In this document: one piece after another, positions 30,956-33,020 of the stretch
Position numbering within the stretch: position 1 is the first letter of the stretch
Layout: the number at the start of each line of letters is the position of its first letter
Source: Clostridiales bacterium
GTDB lineage: Bacteria; Bacillota; Clostridia; Oscillospirales; Oscillospiraceae
Reading direction: 5' to 3'
Length of the DNA: 33,020 nucleotides
Assembly: GCA_021201635.1 (NCBI GenBank)
Contig: JAJQEM010000102.1
Coordinates: 1 to 33,020 of the forward strand
The notes under the pieces: generated by a model
Told to the model about the DNA's origin: nothing
What the model saw: only the letters and a program-made list of their open reading frames with translations
The model's database searches: none
Position numbers and translations under genes: made by a program

Positions 30956-31885
30956 TTAATGCAATGGCTCTATTCCCAGATACTGCTTCATTTCCCTGCG
31001 GGCCACCGCTATGACATCCGTATCCTCCATGCTTTGCGCCGTGTAGTACGCCTGGAGGTACAGCTTCTCACTGTCTGAATCCCTGCCCACGAAATGGTAG
31101 CACTCTGCCATCACCGACAGGATGGCGGGAAGGCATTGGTATGTCCCATATTGTACACAGGCCTGTCTGCCCAGCTCTGCCAGTTCCAGAGCGGCTTCAT
31201 ATTGTCTGTCCGCATCCAAAACCCTGGCATAGTTATAGGCGACAAAAGGCAACAGCCCGCCGGATTGCAGGATATTCGCATTGTGCCTTCGGATATACCG
31301 GAGCAGCTGGTCATATATTCGGATAGCCCTGTCATGCTGTCCGCAGCCACAAAGGAGCACGGCAATTGCATTGATGACCTTGATCTCATCCAGGCTGTAA
31401 AGATGCCGTTCGATCTCATCCAAAGCAAAGTTAGGCACCGTCAGCTGGATGGCGTCCATCAGCATATCAAGCTGCTCAGTTGGCGTGTACGGACGGACAG
31501 TATCACCGTCTATCCAGCCCAGGCTGGCTCTTACCCGTAACACAAACTGCCGTGTCACATGGTCGTCCGGATCCAGCAGCTCCTCCAGCTCATGGAGCTT
31601 TTTCAGTCCCCGCTTGGTGTCCCGGCGGATGTTGCAGGAGGTGATTTCCTTTTGAAGCTCGTCTATTTTCACCTCGTTTTGACTCAACAGCGCAAAATAA
31701 CGGTCATCAGGAAGCCCGAGCCGCTGCAGCAGGGCATTGATGCGGCTCCTGGAGGGGGTCTGCCTTCCGTTTTCCATCCGGGAAATGGTGACCGGCTCGC
31801 AGATCCCCTCGCATAACTCCTCCTGGGTCAGTCCAAGCTCGATCCTCCTGGCTTTCATGTAATCTCCAAGGAAAATAGTCTGCAT
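30956..31885 (-). CDS. XRE/HTH transcriptional regulator with TPR-like C-terminal helical domain (possible RRNPP-like)
   Basis: N-terminal HTH MKARRIELGLTQEELCEGICEPVTISRMENGRQTPSRSRINALLQRLG followed by helical-repeat region HDRAIRIYDQLLRYI / YEAALELAELGRQA / DSEKLYLQAYYTAQSM. Confidence 0.85.
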   Translation of the reverse strand: MQTIFLGDYMKARRIELGLTQEELCEGICEPVTISRMENGRQTPSRSRINALLQRLGLPDDRYFALLSQNEVKIDELQKEITSCNIRRDTKRGLKKLHELEELLDPDDHVTRQFVLRVRASLGWIDGDTVRPYTPTEQLDMLMDAIQLTVPNFALDEIERHLYSLDEIKVINAIAVLLCGCGQHDRAIRIYDQLLRYIRRHNANILQSGGLLPFVAYNYARVLDADRQYEAALELAELGRQACVQYGTYQCLPAILSVMAECYHFVGRDSDSEKLYLQAYYTAQSMEDTDVIAVARREMKQYLGIEPLH

Positions 31886-31886
31886 A

Positions 31887-32777
31887 TCACGCTTCCTCCT
31901 CTGTCACCAGCTTTATCAGCCGTCCCATGAGATGGGAGACATACTTGTCCCGATGGTAGAGCAGCACCAGCTCCCGGTGGAAATCCATCCCCTGCACCGG
32001 CACCTCCCGGAAGCTGTCCGGGTGAGTCTCCAGCGCCTCCCGGGCCAGCTGATAGGGCAGGACGGTGACCCCCTCCTGTTCCCGGGCAGCCCGGATGAGG
32101 ACGGTGGAGGACACCGACTCCCAGTAGGGCTCGCAGGGACAGCCCGCCTGCTCCATCAGCCGTTGGAACTGCTCCCGCACTCCGGAGCCCCGCTCCCGGA
32201 GAAGCAGCCGGGTCTGGGAAAGCGCCTCCGCCGTGGCGGGGATGTGCTGGAAGATGGGATGCTCCGGGTGAGCGGCGGCCAGGATGCGGTCCTGGGCGAA
32301 GGGGAGCTGGATATAATTGGGCTGTCCGGGAAGGGCCTCCGTCAGTGCTACATCCAGACGATTTCCCTCCAGCCGCTCCAGCAGGTCGGAGGAACGGCTG
32401 ACATAGACCCGCAGCTCCGCCTGGGGATACTCCGCTTCCAGCCGGTTCAGGAAGGAGTGGAGCAGGGCGCACCCCACAGTGAGGTTGGCCCCGATGCGGA
32501 GAACCTGGGGCTGACAGTCCCGGGCGGTCTCCCGCTCCAGCTCGTCGAACTGATCCACCATGGCCCTCGCCCTGGGGTAGAGCCGCTCCCCTGCCGGGGT
32601 GAGGGCCAGCCGGCGGCCCAGCCGCTCAAACAGCAGCGTGCCGTAGTGCTCCTCCAACTCCCGGACAGCCTGGCTCACCGAGGGCTGTGCCATGAACAGG
32701 CTCTGGGCGGCGGCGGACATGCTCCCCCGCTCACAGACGGCGCAGAAGATGCGCAGATGACGCAGCGTCACGGGCAT
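31887..32777 (-). CDS. LysR family transcriptional regulator
   Basis: 296 aa; MPVTLRHLRIFCAVCERGSMSAAAQSLFMAQPSVSQAVRELEEHYGTLLFERLGRRLALTPAGERLY; substrate-binding domain follows. AAGGGGAGA RBS. Confidence 0.95.
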   Translation of the reverse strand: MPVTLRHLRIFCAVCERGSMSAAAQSLFMAQPSVSQAVRELEEHYGTLLFERLGRRLALTPAGERLYPRARAMVDQFDELERETARDCQPQVLRIGANLTVGCALLHSFLNRLEAEYPQAELRVYVSRSSDLLERLEGNRLDVALTEALPGQPNYIQLPFAQDRILAAAHPEHPIFQHIPATAEALSQTRLLLRERGSGVREQFQRLMEQAGCPCEPYWESVSSTVLIRAAREQEGVTVLPYQLAREALETHPDSFREVPVQGMDFHRELVLLYHRDKYVSHLMGRLIKLVTEEEA

Positions 32778-32790
32778 TCTCCCCTTTCAT

Positions 32791-32818
32791 CAATAGGTTT
32801 TACCTATTGAAATTTCAA
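32791..32818. promoter_or_regulatory. Probable LysR operator palindromes
   Basis: CAATAGG-TTTTA-CCTATTG (perfect 7-bp arms) overlapping TTGAAATTTCAA (perfect 12-bp palindrome), between the LysR promoter and start codon. Confidence 0.6.
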
Positions 32819-32828
32819 ACTTACCCCT

Positions 32829-32857
32829 ATAATACAATTGGACAGGGCTTTTGTCAA
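32829..32857 (-). promoter_or_regulatory. Sigma70-type promoter for LysR operon
   Basis: Minus strand TTGACA-N17-TATTAT. Confidence 0.65.
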
Positions 32858-32881
32858 ATGTTAGAATAGGGCAAACGCAGG

Positions 32882-32910
32882 AGGGGCTGCCAACCGGCAG
32901 CCCCTTTTTG
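32882..32910 (+). terminator. Intrinsic terminator (plus orientation) upstream of LysR
   Basis: AGGGGCTGCC-AACC-GGCAGCCCCT followed by TTTT. Confidence 0.8.
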
Positions 32911-33020
32911 CAGGAATCGGGAGTTGTTTTCAAAAAACATTCGCTCTCGATTCAAATCAAAAAAAGGACGAAAATTGCAAGTGCAAGTTGAACACATCCG
33001 CGAAAAATTTTTAATAGAGT

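Noticed and set aside
30887-31078. 63-aa plus-strand ORF (MNISFCVIDQDFPSASF...) with an AGGAGA RBS at good spacing, considered as a cognate peptide or antisense microprotein
   Set aside because: Mostly antisense to the 3' end of the HTH gene, no signal-peptide character and no clear promoter; insufficient support.

Overview
This is a high-GC Gram-positive chromosomal segment, probably from a Clostridia/Oscillospiraceae-type gut bacterium. I see 20 confident protein-coding genes and no tRNA, rRNA, CRISPR array, transposase or phage. Left to right they are: a membrane-anchored GH3 protein with swapped domain order; a D-2-hydroxyacid dehydrogenase; a multi-TM transporter with an M20 peptidase; a nitrogen-assimilation cluster (glutamine synthetase III divergent from glnA - ANTAR regulator - dapL - gltB - gltD); a minus-strand housekeeping block (gdpP-like, rplI, dnaB, tilS, hpt, ftsH); a MATE transporter with a structured leader; and a minus-strand LysR - HTH/TPR-like regulator - ABC exporter operon. 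The main candidate system is an ANTAR-RNA antitermination circuit. The ANTAR protein sits between glnA and gltB and has a degenerate receiver domain. The leaders of glnN (minus strand) and gltB (plus strand) each carry tandem small-loop hairpins with an AAUGG-type hexaloop, mutually exclusive with a long terminator-like stem and U-tract. All structures were folded by eye. No searches or energy calculations were run.
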